Of a stretch of DNA of 64,000 bases, positions 35,720 through 48,722 are shown piece after piece; position 1 is the stretch's first letter, and each line of letters opens with the position of its first letter. Position numbers and translations under genes: made by a program. The notes under the pieces are model-generated. The model had not been told where the DNA came from and did no database searches. It saw nothing but the letters and a program-made list of their open reading frames with translations. The DNA is from Corticium candelabrum (Eukaryota; Porifera; Homoscleromorpha; Homosclerophorida; Plakinidae). The DNA is taken from the NCBI RefSeq assembly GCF_963422355.1, contig NC_085101.1:2579701-2643700 (forward strand), given 5' to 3'.

Positions 35720-38600
35720 ACTGCTTTTTGTTATTGATACTATGCATTGTTGTCTTCCTGAGTAGCATAGATAGGGGACACCCAGATTGCAGATCTTCTT
35801 TGGGTTGCTCTGTCTACGTAGCTTTATTAAAACATTTGTAGCTCTTAGCCAATTGTTAATATCTTACTATTCCAAGTCAACTATTATGCAATAACTGGGG
35901 CTATACAAATTCACTGGTAATGTTAGGAACAATACCAACTACCACTCTAATTACGCATGAGTGTTGGACAAATTTGTGACAAATTTTAATGTACTGGCAC
36001 ATTTATACATGTGTGCATGGGTGCAAATACAATTTCAATGGAGCCGTAATGAGTAAATCATTGATGCCTCGTAGTTTGCATATATACTAGAAAATTTTCT
36101 AAACTTTTTCTCTGAAATCAGAATTAGTTGTAGGGATCGTACAAAAAGTAATATAAACAATGTCTATGGATAATACGAAGTAAAGATTGACATCACTATT
36201 AAATCCTTCCAGTCCACTGAACGTAAGTGTAAGGAATATGTGTTGGAACGATTCAACAATATCAATAATTCAACAATAATAAGGCTTTAGTTTATATTAT
36301 CTATAGATCTTGTGTCTATTATTTTTTATATAATCCCTGCATTTATTTAGTTTTAAAAAGTTTTTAAAAATTCTAGATGGGTAAGTTTAGAAGTACGAAA
36401 GCGTAACATAGGATTTGTTTACATTAGGGCCTCAACATGTTTTAACAAAGTTTTTTAAACCTAGACTTCTTACAACATGCACCTGCATATTTTTGGGAGG
36501 CGCCTAGTACATGTGTATAAACAAAGTCTGCCGTTTCTTTTTTGCGGCGTTGTCCGTTTACGTACGTGCGCCGTTCAAGTCCGTCTTAACGTTTCGTCAA
36601 TGTCTTTGAATTTCGAGGCATCCTACGTACGAAATCCTACGAGCTTTCCATTTTCGCTGATGTTGTGAAGATAGCGTACGCAGTCGTATGTCCATACGAA
36701 GACAATAAATTTCAATGTAGTGTAGGTGCGACATTTTATGACGTAAACTAAAAATTGAATTATCATATGTTATTTATAGATAGAGCAAGTATAAACTCAT
36801 TGTATATACAACAATGCAACTCTATTTTTGCCTGATGCCTTGACGTCATTCTAGAGACAGGATACTGACCAGAAGTCACAGCAAAGTAGACACCGACGTC
36901 AGGTCGTGGTGGACGAGAGCACGCCCGTCTGAACATTTGGTTATGCTGTATCCGCTGTTTGGGAGGAAGATTTGATAAAATTTGTCTTTCGTTTCGGCCG
37001 TTTGTGTCGATAAACGAGCGTCTACAGGGAATCCGACAGAAAACCTTGGTGATGTTTTCATGGGAATTCTTGGAGTTATTAAACAAACATTCTAAAACCA
37101 TGCAGGGTTAGCGATACAATTACCCTGGCATATCCATATGTTTTGTTACTGTTAGCTTATGCGTATAGTTTTGTTTGGAAATTTCCTTAATCAAATTAAT
37201 TAATAAGATAAATACAAAGTTTCAATAGATGAAGTCCCGCCTTAAATAAACTTGGCAGAGTTTACTCATTTCTAGCACGTTGTCAATTGAATAATTAAAT
37301 AAACTAAATATTGAATAATTATATAAATCCCGCCTTTGCCATAGCGCAGTTTCAATATAGCATGTTTCACGAGTATTCTTGAATCGTTCATGTATTACTT
37401 TTCAGCTACTAGACCACAGTGCGGTACACTGCAGGCTTAGCTAGGTGATTAAAAATATCTACAAATCAAATGTTCTCATGGCGATCGAAGACTACGCGGG
37501 TTGCTAGTCTGCTTTTTCACTTGGTTTCTGATGATTATCTTGCCCATGTGATCAATATCTAACCTCAGCAGCGGTTTCTTTCAGTTGAACCGTCATGAGT
37601 GACCTTTGGTCGAGCACTTGGGAGATTTCATCGTTTTCTAATAGAAAGCAGTTGTTGCAGCTGCAGTAACGCAGACAAGAAGTGACGAGAGGTACTTGTA
37701 TTTGTATTATCGAATCTTCTCCAAAAGCCTCAATCTTAGCCCTATGCGAATTTGTAACATGAAGAAACTGTCGACATCTTTGGTGGGCTAGGCATCTTCA
37801 TCGATGTTTTACCTACGTACAATACCAACAGGAAATGTAAATCTGAAAATTTTCAGCGACAATCAAACTAACTATATGTTTCTGATACCTAGACCACGCT
37901 CAACCAAGACTGTACTACAATGTAATTTCGTAGATGAAATCTAGATAAGGCAAGACCATTGTAGGCGACCATGCAGCAGGTACTGGAGCGGTGGTGTGAC
38001 AAAGTATACCTTTTGGATTAGGGACACGTCTTTGTCTGTCGTTGGACTGCGCTGCTGCAGGTGAAGGTATAGGATGCGTAATCCTCTTGCAGCTGCCGAC
38101 GCTAGACGACCGCCAAAACAAATATATACCGTTGAACTTGAACTGCCTGTTGAATTCAAGTGCCCGCGTTTTTTCCTATTTGAACATTGCGTGATTGTGA
38201 TTGGCTACAGGCAAGGCACCCGTTCAAGACCGATTTCCAAGCTTGATGCCGATTGGTTCATTTCGATTCTCCTTGATTCTACTGCTGATGTTGCAATACT
38301 GGTCACATCTTGTTAGACTGCGGGTGGTAGCTGTTACTCTAATTGCTAGTCTACTGCCCGCTAAGTATGAAAGTATGAAAGTACACACTAGCAGTGTGTT
38401 TGGTAAGCGTGATCTTGGTCTACCAGTACACCCATACCACGGGTGCACCCCGGGTGGCAAATTGACATGGTCAACAAACATTACATTTTTTGTAGTCCAA
38501 AGGGTTAGAGAAAGAGAAAGAAAATAGGAAGTTGTCCTCTCTACGGTGTAAAAATAACGACTTTTACTGAATATTACTATTTACAAGTTGTGATGTGCGA
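35720..38600. other. Long intergenic region, no gene recognised
   Basis: Small frames exist on both strands (for example minus 36876-37061) but none has a known motif or matching splice sites. No terminal repeats or RNA genes were recognised. Confidence 0.35.
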
Positions 38601-38611
38601 CGGAATCCTAA

Positions 38612-38900
38612 TACCTTGCTCGTGCCAACCGTGCCGAAGTGCGGGTATTTGATTTCTCTAACAAAATATGTAGTGAGCCCAATAAGCTGTAGCCCAAGTT
38701 AATTTGCGCGCGGTTTATGAATTCAGGTCTATAAGAAATTTCTTGAGAAACATTCTCAAGATTAGTATCTGTATACAAGATTGACGAATTGCTAAAGCTA
38801 ACTTGCAATAATTGTTCTGCTGCCATTTTTGTACGATATTCACCAAGTCCTAGATCAGTAATGACTGCTGCTACTGTCTTACAATTGTAATACCGCGAAC
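38612..38900 (-). CDS. Possible exon of an unknown protein
   Basis: A minus-strand frame with protein-like composition (CKTVAAVITDLGLGEYRTKM, then ISYRPEFINRAQINLGYSLL) is followed by a possible donor after GCACGAGCAAG. An AAG acceptor lies near 38905. No family was recognised and no neighbouring exons were found. It may be a gene remnant. Confidence 0.25.
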
Positions 38901-39629
38901 TTGGCAAATTACAAAGTTTTTGCTAGGGTTATGGAAGGGGTTTGGTGTGTTTCAGGATTTTGAATGGCTACTGTGGGTAATGGACTGCACTACGAACTCT
39001 TGCCGTAGTTCCGTTGAGAGCATTGCATCTGCGTGTTTCTCTGTTGTAGTTGAGCTTACAGATGGTAACGGTCAAGATGTAAGCCGCAAAATGCTGGAAG
39101 CGCTTCTTGCAACCGCAGTGTACGGCAGAAGGTGTAGTTCAAGAGGTGTGGAGTTTCAAGCTTTGTGGTTTTATGTAGCCACGCCCTATGAACCCCCACA
39201 AAACACCTATAAATCTGACAGGTTTTTCGGATTCCCAATGGTGTAGAGGCGTTAGGGACCGTAGTAGCCGTAGAGGCGAAGTACGTGTTCAGTTTAATTA
39301 AATCTGTTTGCATTCTAGAGGGGTATCATTTGATAGATGTAAAATTCGTACGCTAGCTCTATTTCTAGTTCTACTAGCAGTGGGCTGATATTAACCTCGG
39401 CCTCCCAGACCAGTGTAGCAACGAATCAAAATCGTCTTCCACGGGTCTGGGATGGTAACGCCTCTTCTCAATATATTGCGGTTGTTCCTAGGACTAGCAT
39501 TAGCTTTAAGTTTCCTAAATGCATACTTTTCCAGTTACAGCTGTAATCAACGAAGACTTCATGCATATCTGCTGTTTACCAAAGAGTACAATGTACATAC
39601 AACACGACTCTTTACTCAAACACTCACGT

Positions 39630-39765
39630 ACCTACACGTCGTTTTTCGTATTCTGCGCCTGTCAAATTCTAGTAGCATATCTAGAGCCGTTTGTTCTAAT
39701 TAACGAACCGATGTTTCGACATCTGCACTATTTACGTCTGCAGAAGAATGGTGGGCACCGTGCAT
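39630..39765 (-). pseudogene. Fragment homologous to the gene at 55.35-55.82 kb
   Basis: Minus-strand sequence reads DVETSVR, stop, LEQTALDMLLE, where the other locus reads DVEASVRELEQTAIDLLLE. About 100 bp are alignable at roughly 80% identity, with an in-frame stop here. Confidence 0.6.
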
Positions 39766-39799
39766 AGAGAGGAGCTTTCTGGTCCGTCGATCGATCTGC

Positions 39800-41020
39800 T
39801 ACAGGTCCGTGCACCTCCTATGAATGACGCCAAAACTGTAACCGAGAACCGGTAGTGCAAACTTATAGATGACTAGAATCTTGTTCCGACCATACAACAC
39901 AGTCCGGAGAACCAACTTCACTCTGCGGAAGTACTCACGACGAAGTCTCTCCCTCATCATGCTGTGCTGAATACCGTTACTCCAATCTAAACCCAAGTAC
40001 TTTGTAGACTTGACCCGGTTCCAGACAGTTGATGGTGTCCGTTTTTTCTAAAGTCACTTCAGAGTTGTGTCCAGATAGTCTGCCGTTGACAAAGTGTGCA
40101 ATAGCACATTTTTCCAGACCAATCTCTATCTGGACGTCATCAGAGAAGGTACGAAACGTGTGAAACAACCCATTCAACTGATCACAACTTCTACTATACA
40201 GCTTCATATCTCCATGTAAAGTAGATGACCGATGAGCTGACGTTTGGCAGTCTCACCATCCCCAGTGGTCGTCCGGTAGTCGTAACCGGTTCTGTTCAAC
40301 TCCTAACTCAGAGGATTGAGAGTCTTACAGAAGAGAAATGGAGAAAGAGAAGTGGAGAAAGTGCGTCACCTAGGAAAATACCCCTCCTGATATGCATTAG
40401 CCTTTCTTGATCGTACTCTTCCCGCAAGAAAGCACCATCGATGAGCTCCAACTCTGCATGGCACATGACAAGAACCTGCAAAAGACTGGACTGATCTTAT
40501 GCATCTGATGGCATTGGAGCAAACAACTGTGTGGCACGCTGTCATAGGCTCTCTGGTAGTCCACCCAAGCCATGCTCAAGTTTTTGTGCCTGGTCTCAAA
40601 GTCTTCGGTAAGCAGCTGTTGATCAACAACTGATCCTTTCTACCAAAAGATCTCTATCTAAAACCCTTCTACTCCAGAGCCATGAGGTTTCTCTGAACCA
40701 AAAGCCCTACCAGCCTCTGCCTGATGACTCAGGTGAGGGTCTTATAGAAGACAGACAGACACGTGATAGGCCGGAAGTTTTTGGCTTATTCAGTCTTGTT
40801 ATTCTTAGGAATCAGAGTGGTTGTTCCTTGGACAACCAGTCGGGTGCAGAGTCTGGATTCTGAACCAGCAGGTTGTAGATACGAGTCACGTCAGTGTGAA
40901 GACACGTGATGCGCTTCATCCATTATTGTCGTGCTCAACCAGATCAGTCTGGTTTGTAAAGTCTATTACAAGTACCGGAAGCAAACCCTGCTTCAGAAGT
41001 ACTTAGACCATCACGGCAGT
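39800..41020 (-). mobile_element. LINE reverse transcriptase fragment
   Basis: Minus-strand frames, broken by stops and shifts, give in order: TTTLIPKNN...NFRPITCLSVFYKTL (about 40790-40720), MAWVDYQRAYDSVPHS (about 40575), then LKLYSRS (the region of the YxDD box, shifted), VYKVLGFRLE and LPVLGYSFGVI (about 40000-39820). This is the fingers-palm-thumb order of a non-LTR reverse transcriptase of the type with KAYDSVPH, different from the family at 7.6-10 kb. The element is inactive and lacks its C-terminus. Confidence 0.65.
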
Positions 41021-41470
41021 CTAGAAAGAAAACATGACTTTACGAAGGATCCGAGTAGATCCCAGAAGCACTGTTTTCTGTAGGTGCTGCAGGTTGTGAT
41101 GACATGGAATAATGTCCAGCCACCGTGCAATACCTGCCTGGACTCTGCCCAAAGCTTCCAAGACCACCGAAACCACCAGTGTTCGACAATGCCACAAGCG
41201 GCTTATCTCCACTCGCAAGTCGCTGTACTTCGCCATCTTCTAAGCATGTTTCCTGCCAATGTTGCCATCAGCAGGACAGCTGATATCAATAAGAAGACAA
41301 GTGTTTTTCTTTTTATTTCTGAGACAGATGTCTAAACGATTGGCTTTGATCTTCTTGGCAGTGGGGATGGTGATGGTGGTAGCCCACATCATAGTAATGT
41401 CATCCGTCTCCACAAGCGTAGCTATCAGGATGATGCCGGTACCATCTGCTCTCCACTGGAACCCCAAAAT
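41021..41470 (-). mobile_element. C-terminal LINE fragment abutting the RT fragment
   Basis: On the minus strand: TCLLIDISCPADGNIGRKHA, then KYSDLRVEISRLW, VLEALGRVQAG and LLGSTRILRKVM. This is the conserved C-terminal segment of LINE proteins whose DISCPxDxN piece carries an endonuclease-like aspartate. Its protein end meets the RT fragment at 39.8-41.0 kb head to tail, so two copies are joined. Confidence 0.5.
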
Positions 41471-41477
41471 GAAGACA

Positions 41478-41478
<1 letters not shown>

Positions 41479-41508
<30 letters not shown>

Positions 41509-41511
41509 TAA
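41479..41511. repeat. (ATT)n microsatellite
   Basis: About ten ATT units between the minus-strand LINE fragment and the plus-strand fragment. Trinucleotide TAA/ATT tracts are known insertion sites of Dong-type LINEs; here only the adjacency is seen. Confidence 0.9.
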
Positions 41512-41559
41512 ACAGGTTATTATTGAAACTTTAATCATAAAAACTTAGCTCTCTTTTAC

Positions 41560-42110
41560 AGGGTCGGTGGAACCGAACAGGCTGGTCAGGCCATGGCCAG
41601 ACTACTTTCGCAAATTGTACTTTTGCCAGTCGACTATTGGCGTCTATATCCGTTTTATTAGTTTAAACGATGAAATACAATCTCAGTCAGAGTTGCAGAG
41701 AATTGTAGATGCCTTTGAGACTTCTGCTAATTTGAATACATATAAATCACAAACAACTGAGATGTTCCGACTCTGTTGAGAGGTTCATTGAAGTGTGTAG
41801 GTATAGCTTGATTGATTCACAAGGAGATTGTCTTAAGAATGTCTTTCAAACTTTTGAATATTCTACCGGCGTTTACGCAGAGCTTGTTAAAGGTGTTTTA
41901 CTAACAGAAGCTTCAGCAAACAGGCGAGGGTCAGAATGTTGTGAAACTTAGTTATACTGACGTTTTTGTATGGATCAGAAAACTGGCTATAAGGACGGAT
42001 AGTCTACGCCTCAACACGTTCTGTTTGAGATGCATTAGAGCTATTTGGGTGTTGCAATGTGGGAAAGATCACACATGAAGAAAATGTTAAAGCAGCGGAT
42101 GATCATGGGA
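41560..42110 (+). mobile_element. Weak LINE C-terminal remnant
   Basis: A plus-strand frame around 41950-42080 reads FLYGSENWL...ALELFGCCNVGKITHEENV, like the LLYGSEtW...CLRxIxGxxWxDxxTNExV end common to LINE proteins. Upstream frames are too degraded to place. Confidence 0.35.
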
Positions 42111-42149
42111 AGTTATAAGGCCAGTTAAACGCAACTGTGATCAACGTAA

Positions 42150-42155
42150 TTTATT
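42150..42155 (-). promoter_or_regulatory. Candidate poly(A) signal of tyrosinase gene 2
   Basis: AATAAA on the minus strand, 214 nt past the stop codon at 42369. Assigned only by position. Confidence 0.35.
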
Positions 42156-42368
42156 GACTTGGTCAATATGAGATGCAATGATTTGTATTCAAAAATTTGC
42201 ATAATTGCAAACAGCAACATTCAGAGGGACAAACTGCTGATAGACTAGTAACAAAGTACTGCATGGATGACTATTACGGCAAATTAGCATTTCCAACCGC
42301 GATGCTCTACAAGCTAAACCAGCAGCTTCAGCAATCTAGTATTCATTAGACAGCTGTCGTCCAACATT

Positions 42369-45087
42369 TCAAGCAAAATAGTGACACATTAAGCCAACAA
42401 GAACAGCAGCAGCAACCATAAATGTTTGCGTCAAAGCGGGAACAGCCACTGCAACCAAAAAATCAATATTACAAAATTGTAGTTTCAATTTCAACTAAAA
42501 TTTACGTACTGTGTACAGCTGCTCCAGTCCCTTGTGTAGCTTCAGTAGCTGCACTAGCTTTAGTAGCCATAGTGGGTTCATCTGGGAACTCGATATTGTC
42601 GTATTCATATCCAAGAACCGGTGCGGTCTTGTATATGTCTCCATGCGTTACAAAGGGAACAATTGGTATTATCCAATCATTCTTGGCATGTCCCGGATGA
42701 ATGGCTTGATTACTATTCGGCACGTAGTCTCCTCGGTCTACTTTTCTCAACCATACTTCAAAGAGACGGTCGATGTTAGCATGATGGAGCAAGAAAATTG
42801 GATCATTAGGAGCTGGCGAAACGTCAGCCATAATTCCACCCATGTAAATATGAACCCTGTTGTGAAACTCGTGATATTTTGATTGTCCTGGTTGATCGAT
42901 TGTAGATATATTAACCCAGCCTTCCAACGAGTTTCGAAAGCTCTGGACACCATTGGGCTCCTTGTTCCATGGCGGTGCATCAAACGAGGTCGCGCTCTTT
43001 AACATCTTTTCTTGTTCGTCCACAGTTGGTAGCTCTCTGTCATCCAAAGCTCCCACAATACATCCAAGACATCGTTTCACATAGTCGTTATCCGGGGTAG
43101 ATGGGTCGCACACGGACTCGATATTCGGTCCTTCGTTTCTACCACTGACGCAGACCGTTTGCCATTCGTCTGATTCAAAATTGGCCGCTTCATTATCCGT
43201 GTACTCTATGACTTTAGGCGTATTGTCGACACCGTCGTAGAAATAGCTCTTGCCCATTCGTGATCGCTTACTGTTATTAAACAGTGGAGCTATTGAGCTC
43301 GGGTCTGTCCAGTCCCAGTAAGGAATTGCAAAATCGTTCGGCGTAGAACTCAATTTTCGCAATTCTCTTTCAACAAAAAGTAGCCAGGCGCGATGCCAAG
43401 TAAGAAACCCGGACTGCTCATGTGCAAAATCGCATTGCTTTGGCTGATTGTCAACATTTCCTTTTGTTGCATAATAATGCATCCAGACGAAAACATTGTA
43501 AACGGTCACGTTGTCAACAAATGTGAAGTTACCGGAAAGACGAGGATTCCCGTCTGTTGTTGTGGTTGCACTTCCTTTATACACTAAGTAATCGCTGTAT
43601 GTAACTTTGGACTCGTTGACAACTCTCCAAAATGTCGTCCATTCTTCGTCATTCATGTTCAATGCGTTTTTACGGATTAGCATTTGGGATCCTGTCCGGA
43701 CAACACAGTTATTGTTCGAGTCCTTTATGTATCCTTCAGCGCACTCTGTACATCCGGGACCATCCCATTTATTTTCGCACTTGCAGTATCTTCTCACACC
43801 AAATGAGTAGGGCCATCCTATTCGTGGGTCTAAAAATGACATTGAAAAAAATTAGAAAAGAGGACACTGGATGTTATTACAGCATCGATTTTGCATAAGA
43901 TTTAACTTTTTGAGCGAATGAAAGCTCAATTTAATATAGACAACAAAATTATGACAAGATGGCGTCATACCGTTATTTGTACAAGCTGAGTAGCTGGCTC
44001 TATTGAGCTGCTGACGATAGTCGTTTGTATTCAAGGCGACACAGACTCCTTTGCCTAAATCAAATTGAAATAGAAGGTTTTATACATGATATATCCATTG
44101 TTTTCAATACATGTTAGTAATATAGTTGCAAAAAAGTTATGTGCACGTGATTGCAAAGCTCAAAGCAAGCGAATAATGATTGTATAGTGTGTGTTTGCTT
44201 GCATAGGTGCATGTAAGACTAGCAGTTGGTCCCTACACAACTATAGAGGTACAAACCAATAACCGACTCAAAAGTATCTGTCTGCTTCCACTTGGACTAT
44301 ACTTCTAATTTCTTTCCAATTTTGTTCAGTGGTGTACTGCTTGACTTGAGTGACGCCTTAGCTACTTAATATGATGGCTATAAAAACTAGAAAGGAATGA
44401 TTAGTTTAAAATTAATATTAGCAGGTTGAATAAATTTGCACAAAGTTAGATAATAACGAAAGTAATGTGATAGATCGAAACCACGCCCTAACATACTTTC
44501 AACATGAGGTAAGAATTTTAGGACACTAGAAATCAAGGAAGTACAAAGTGAAGCTATGGCAAATAAAAAAATTAAAGGCAACCATATTGTTTCGATATTC
44601 TAAATCTGTATAGACATTTTTTATCAACTCTAGGGTAGCATCTGGAAAGTATTTCACGTACCCATTACGCTCTAGAGGGCGTGTACGAGACTGGTCTCTA
44701 TGTCAATTGAAACCACGTTACCAGAGCATGTTTGACTGTAAAATTTGCTTTTGTAATATACGTCCTTGGCTGACAAGCTTCAGCTGTCTTGCCATGGTAG
44801 ACGTGCAGCGTCCCGTTCCTATGCAGACAGTATGTGTACAGTATCTCTCGTTCTTACCATCCCCGCAGGCGTACATCACAAGCTGATAATCTCTAAGGTT
44901 TACCTTGACCGCCGCATCTTGTAGCATTATTCCCAGGTATTTCTTCAGGGCAACATTCTTCCTTAACTGTGAACATGCCGCCATCGTTGGTAATGCACTG
45001 TCTGGGAAACTGGCATCGTCCAAGAGAGAGGAAGAAAACAGACAAAACTGAGAGCGACAAGAAGACAAGCTCACCAGTAGAACGCAT
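42369..45087 (-). CDS. Tyrosinase-family copper oxidase, gene 2 (4 coding exons)
   Basis: Exons 44904-45087, 43971-44054, 42510-43829 and 42369-42448, GT-AG and phase 1 like gene 1, give 555 residues. Signal peptide (LVFLSLSVLSVFFLSLG), cysteine-rich N-terminus (ECC, RCGGQGKGVCV, YCKC, GPGCTEC), copper A His 207, 226 (FAHEQSG), 235 (WHRAWL), copper B His 412, 416 (HNRVH), 439 (LHHANIDR), then an Ala/Thr-rich linker before the hydrophobic tail (TFMVAAAVLVGL). The last exon is only visible after removing a 61-nt intron; without it the frame ends early at 42502. The start ATG at 45085 was chosen to match gene 1; a second ATG lies four codons upstream. Same predicted role as gene 1: oxidation of phenols in a secretory or surface location. 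Confidence 0.9.
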
Positions 45088-45139
45088 GATACTCTGCAAG
45101 AAAATGAGATTGTACAGCTGCGCAATGACCTCACTTGAT

Positions 45140-45840
45140 GAGTGATTGTATCAGGAGTGTACGTGCAGTTGTTGGCGCCTAATCAATTAATTACGCAAAG
45201 CAGTTATAGATTTCATTCACACTAATTGCATAGTAGTGGTCCTACGAGCACTTGCACTCCTGTCACCCTCTAGTTAGGGTAAGTAGGTCTTTGCCTTCAA
45301 CCGGGCGCCCACCTGCCTGGGCAATTTTTTGGGCTGAGTTAGGTGAGCAAGTGCGTGAGCGTGGGTGTGGGCAGGTAGGCGTTCCGTGTGACAACTAAAC
45401 CCACCAAGGTGACGCTTAGAACGCGCCATTTACAATTGCAACAGTTTCTTACAGTTACACAAACAATTCGGCATCGATTGATCGCTACATTGAGACGAGA
45501 CCCCATTTTGGGACTACACGGCTGTGATCACTGTAACACGAATGGCAGAGCCTCGACCAAGATTTGTGACGACTACAGACATTATCAAGACTACGGTGTA
45601 GCGATTTGGAAGTTTTTCAAAGGAGCTCACAATTTTGCATAGCTATCTATTCTAGAATGCTTTTTCTACAGATAGAATTCAAGTTATACTAAATGGACGA
45701 CAGGTAATGTGATCCATAATAAATAGAATCTTTTCGTTTTTTTTGAAATCATTTTCCGTCTGTTTTAGTATTAATTAGTTATATTCAACTGTACGTCGAT
45801 ATGCAGTGTGTACATGCATGCATCGAATTGTTTACTATAT
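45140..45840. other. 5' flank of tyrosinase gene 2, no gene seen
   Basis: Contains AATTAATTACGCAAAGC near 45183, similar to sequence upstream of gene 1, and a GGTGAGCAAGTGCGTGAGCG stretch. No coding exon recognised. Confidence 0.35.
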
Positions 45841-45843
45841 GTA

Positions 45844-45844
<1 letters not shown>

Positions 45845-45923
<79 letters not shown>

Positions 45924-46045
45924 ACTATATATGTATACTATATATACTATATATATATATATATATATATGTATACATATAGTATATATATACTATATGT
46001 ATACTATATATATATATATATATATATGTTTACTATATATATGTA

Positions 46046-46101
<56 letters not shown>

Positions 46102-46254
46102 TAGTATATAAACATATATATTATATTATAGGTCCCATAGGGGACTAGCAGTACCATCTAAACTACATCTAGCTAGTATCATTTTAGCTTGTATATATAT
46201 ATATACAAGCTAAAATGATACTAGCTAGATATTTTTTAGCTTGTATATATAAAT

Positions 46255-46320
<66 letters not shown>

Positions 46321-46466
46321 ATTTATATATATATATAAATATATATATTTATATATATATATATAAATATATATATTTATATATATATATATATAAACTG
46401 TATAATATACTGTATAATATACTTATATATACTGTATATATACTGCATAGTATACTGTATAATATA

Positions 46467-46523
<57 letters not shown>

Positions 46524-46540
46524 ACTGTTTGTATACTACA
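45845..46540. repeat. Long (TA)n-rich block
   Basis: About 0.7 kb of TA repeats with GTATAC, TATAAATA and poly(T) interruptions, including a 64-bp palindrome at 46167-46230. Frames through it are artefacts. Confidence 0.9.
46167..46230. repeat. 64-bp perfect palindrome in the (TA)n block
   Basis: ATCTAGCTAGTATCATTTTA... on the left is the exact inverse of the right half, centred between 46198 and 46199. A partial third copy of the inner arm (TTTTAGCTTGTATATA) follows at about 46235-46250. Confidence 0.95.
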
Positions 46541-46598
46541 TAATATCTTGTATAATATACTGTATAATCTACTGTATGGATACTCTATTTATACTGTA

Positions 46599-46600
46599 CG

Positions 46601-46659
<59 letters not shown>
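46599..46659. repeat. (GT)n microsatellite
   Basis: GT tract directly abutting the 5' truncation point of LINE copy 3. Confidence 0.95.
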
Positions 46660-46660
<1 letters not shown>

Positions 46661-47275
46661 CTTGGCATTCCTGTGGTTCCATCTCCTCCTTCGTCCGTTA
46701 GGTGTCCTTGTGGTACTGTCATCGATCCACATGGAGATCATGTCTTGGATTATTGTCATGGCTCTCCAAGAAATAAAAGGCATGACACACTTTGTGACGT
46801 CATTTTCAATACAATTCTTGTTGACAACCGCGACTACAAGAAGGAGCAACGGTGCAACAACTACATCAATGCCAGGCCAGGGGATGTGTTTGATCTTGAT
46901 TTCCTGCAGGGCCGAGCTGCGTATTTTGATATGACCGTTAGCAATTCCTTACAGGCATCGTATCTTTTAGAATTAGCCACCTAACCAGGAGCAGCAGCTG
47001 CTGAAGGAGACTCCGATAAGATTGCACGGTATGAAAATGAAGTTACCGCAGCTGGGTGTGATTTCTATCCTCTAGTTGTAGAGACACTGGGAGTTTGGTC
47101 TCCTAGTTTTTTAGAAATTTCAAAAATTATTGCTGGAAGAACTGTTTTAACTAAGGTACAACGGTCTATAAGCTATAAAACATTTACTGCAACAACTTTC
47201 TTTTAGTCTTTGGCAGTATAATGCTAAAATGATCTTGGACAGACTAGCCATCTGTAATGTTGACAATGTTTTGTG

Positions 47276-47276
<1 letters not shown>
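46658..47276 (+). mobile_element. LINE 3' fragment with restriction-like endonuclease, copy 3
   Basis: Third member of the family at 7.6-10 kb. It begins inside the conserved WLGIPV segment and continues with CPCGTVIDPHGDHVLDYC, RHDTLCD, RPGDVFDLDF, YFDMTVSN and FYPLVVETLGVW, with an in-frame stop at 46981 and a shift near 47170. It starts at a (GT)n tract and is followed by (TA)n at 47280. Inactive remnant. Confidence 0.7.
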
Positions 47277-47318
<42 letters not shown>

Positions 47319-47368
47319 TATATTTCAATTTGTTTATATTTTGCCCACAAGCAGTGGGCAAACAAATC

Positions 47369-47452
<84 letters not shown>

Positions 47453-47453
47453 T
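47277..47453. repeat. (TA)n and (AC)n tracts with a short hairpin between
   Basis: TA tract at about 47280-47313 and AC tract at about 47373-47452. Between them GCCCACAAGCAGTGGGC can form a small hairpin (47343-47359). Confidence 0.85.
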
Positions 47454-47483
47454 ATAATATACTCTATATATGTTGTATAATAT

Positions 47484-48002
47484 GCTGTGTTGACTTAGCC
47501 GCTGTGGCAACCTTTGATTGTCGGTAGTTAGTGGACATGTTACATCCACAATTTTCACATTTTGACATAAACAAAGTGCTCTCCTTCTACTCACCTTTCG
47601 AACAGTAACCTGTAACGTCTATTCAATGGGGCTTCGGTTTTGAACGACATCTGCTGAACGTTGTTTTCTTGACACTGATCGACTTCAAATAGATTTGACC
47701 GCTGGTAAAGTGATTTATAATTGCTATGTTTTGCGGTTATACAAATTTAATTTTCTTGAAATCATTTTGAATGTAGTCGCTACGCACATTAGTAATTGCA
47801 ATATTTGCACTGTTGCATCCACTGCAAATTGTGTACTATGTATGGCAAATTTATTTTCTGCGTGCAATTGAATAATATGAAATTAACAATAGGGTTTATG
47901 CATGCAATTAGAAAAGTATTCAGACAATTAATTCTATTTCAAAACTACTACTACAAAATATTTATTACAAGAGAAACAATATACAATTTAAATAAACATA
48001 GG

Positions 48003-48069
<67 letters not shown>

Positions 48070-48280
48070 CGCAATATTTAATAAATTTAGTTGATTAAAA
48101 TACATTAAGGTAACTACTCTTGTTTAAGTTGATTTTATCACACGTCGATGGTATTACTCGTGGTATTGTTGACTTGTAGGTATTCCAGTGATATACCTTT
48201 TGGCCAATTGGCATTTTATTTCAAACAACATACCATGACATTGTTCGTTATATGGTTGGTCACATGAATGACATCATACT

Positions 48281-48346
<66 letters not shown>

Positions 48347-48420
48347 AGTGTTTTTGTATGTGTGGTGTGTGTGCGTGCGTGCGTGCGTGCGTATGTGTGT
48401 ATTTGTATATAGATATCAAC
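47484..48420 (+). repeat. Dispersed repeat with (GT)n tail, copy A
   Basis: Matches the reverse complement of about 53685-54375 over most of its length: TTAGCCGCTGTGGC-like start, GTAGTTAGTGGACATGTTAC, TTTTGACATAAAC, GTTGTTTTCT, TTCAATTGCACGC-like, TTGTAGGTATTCCAG and a final ATGACATCATACTGG, followed by (GT)n. Copy A has an extra internal (GT)n at 48003-48067. No coding sequence recognised. Confidence 0.65.
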
Positions 48421-48722
48421 AGTTACATCTGTTATTGTGCCAATACACAGCAGAGTTTTTCTATAGACATTAGAGGTCATGTGAAGCAATTGTGTTCTAC
48501 TTCTTTGTTAAAGGAGAACTCCCACTCTAATACAAGTTAATGTTTAATCAAAGTACTAGTTGCCACAACTTCATTGGCACAACAAGCTTTTACCTAGGCC
48601 TGTCAGGAAGAGAGAAACAAGAAGGCAAAGTTGGGGGCGTGTCGCATGGGCGCCACCATCTTGGATGATAACGTAGAAGTGTCTTACCCTATGCGCATGT
48701 CTCGCAGCGGCTGAAGAGAACA

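Noticed and set aside
45801-46148. YIYIYI-rich frames
   Set aside because: Translation of (TA)n; not proteins. The same applies to similar frames at 7.5, 8.8, 10.1 and 47.3 kb.
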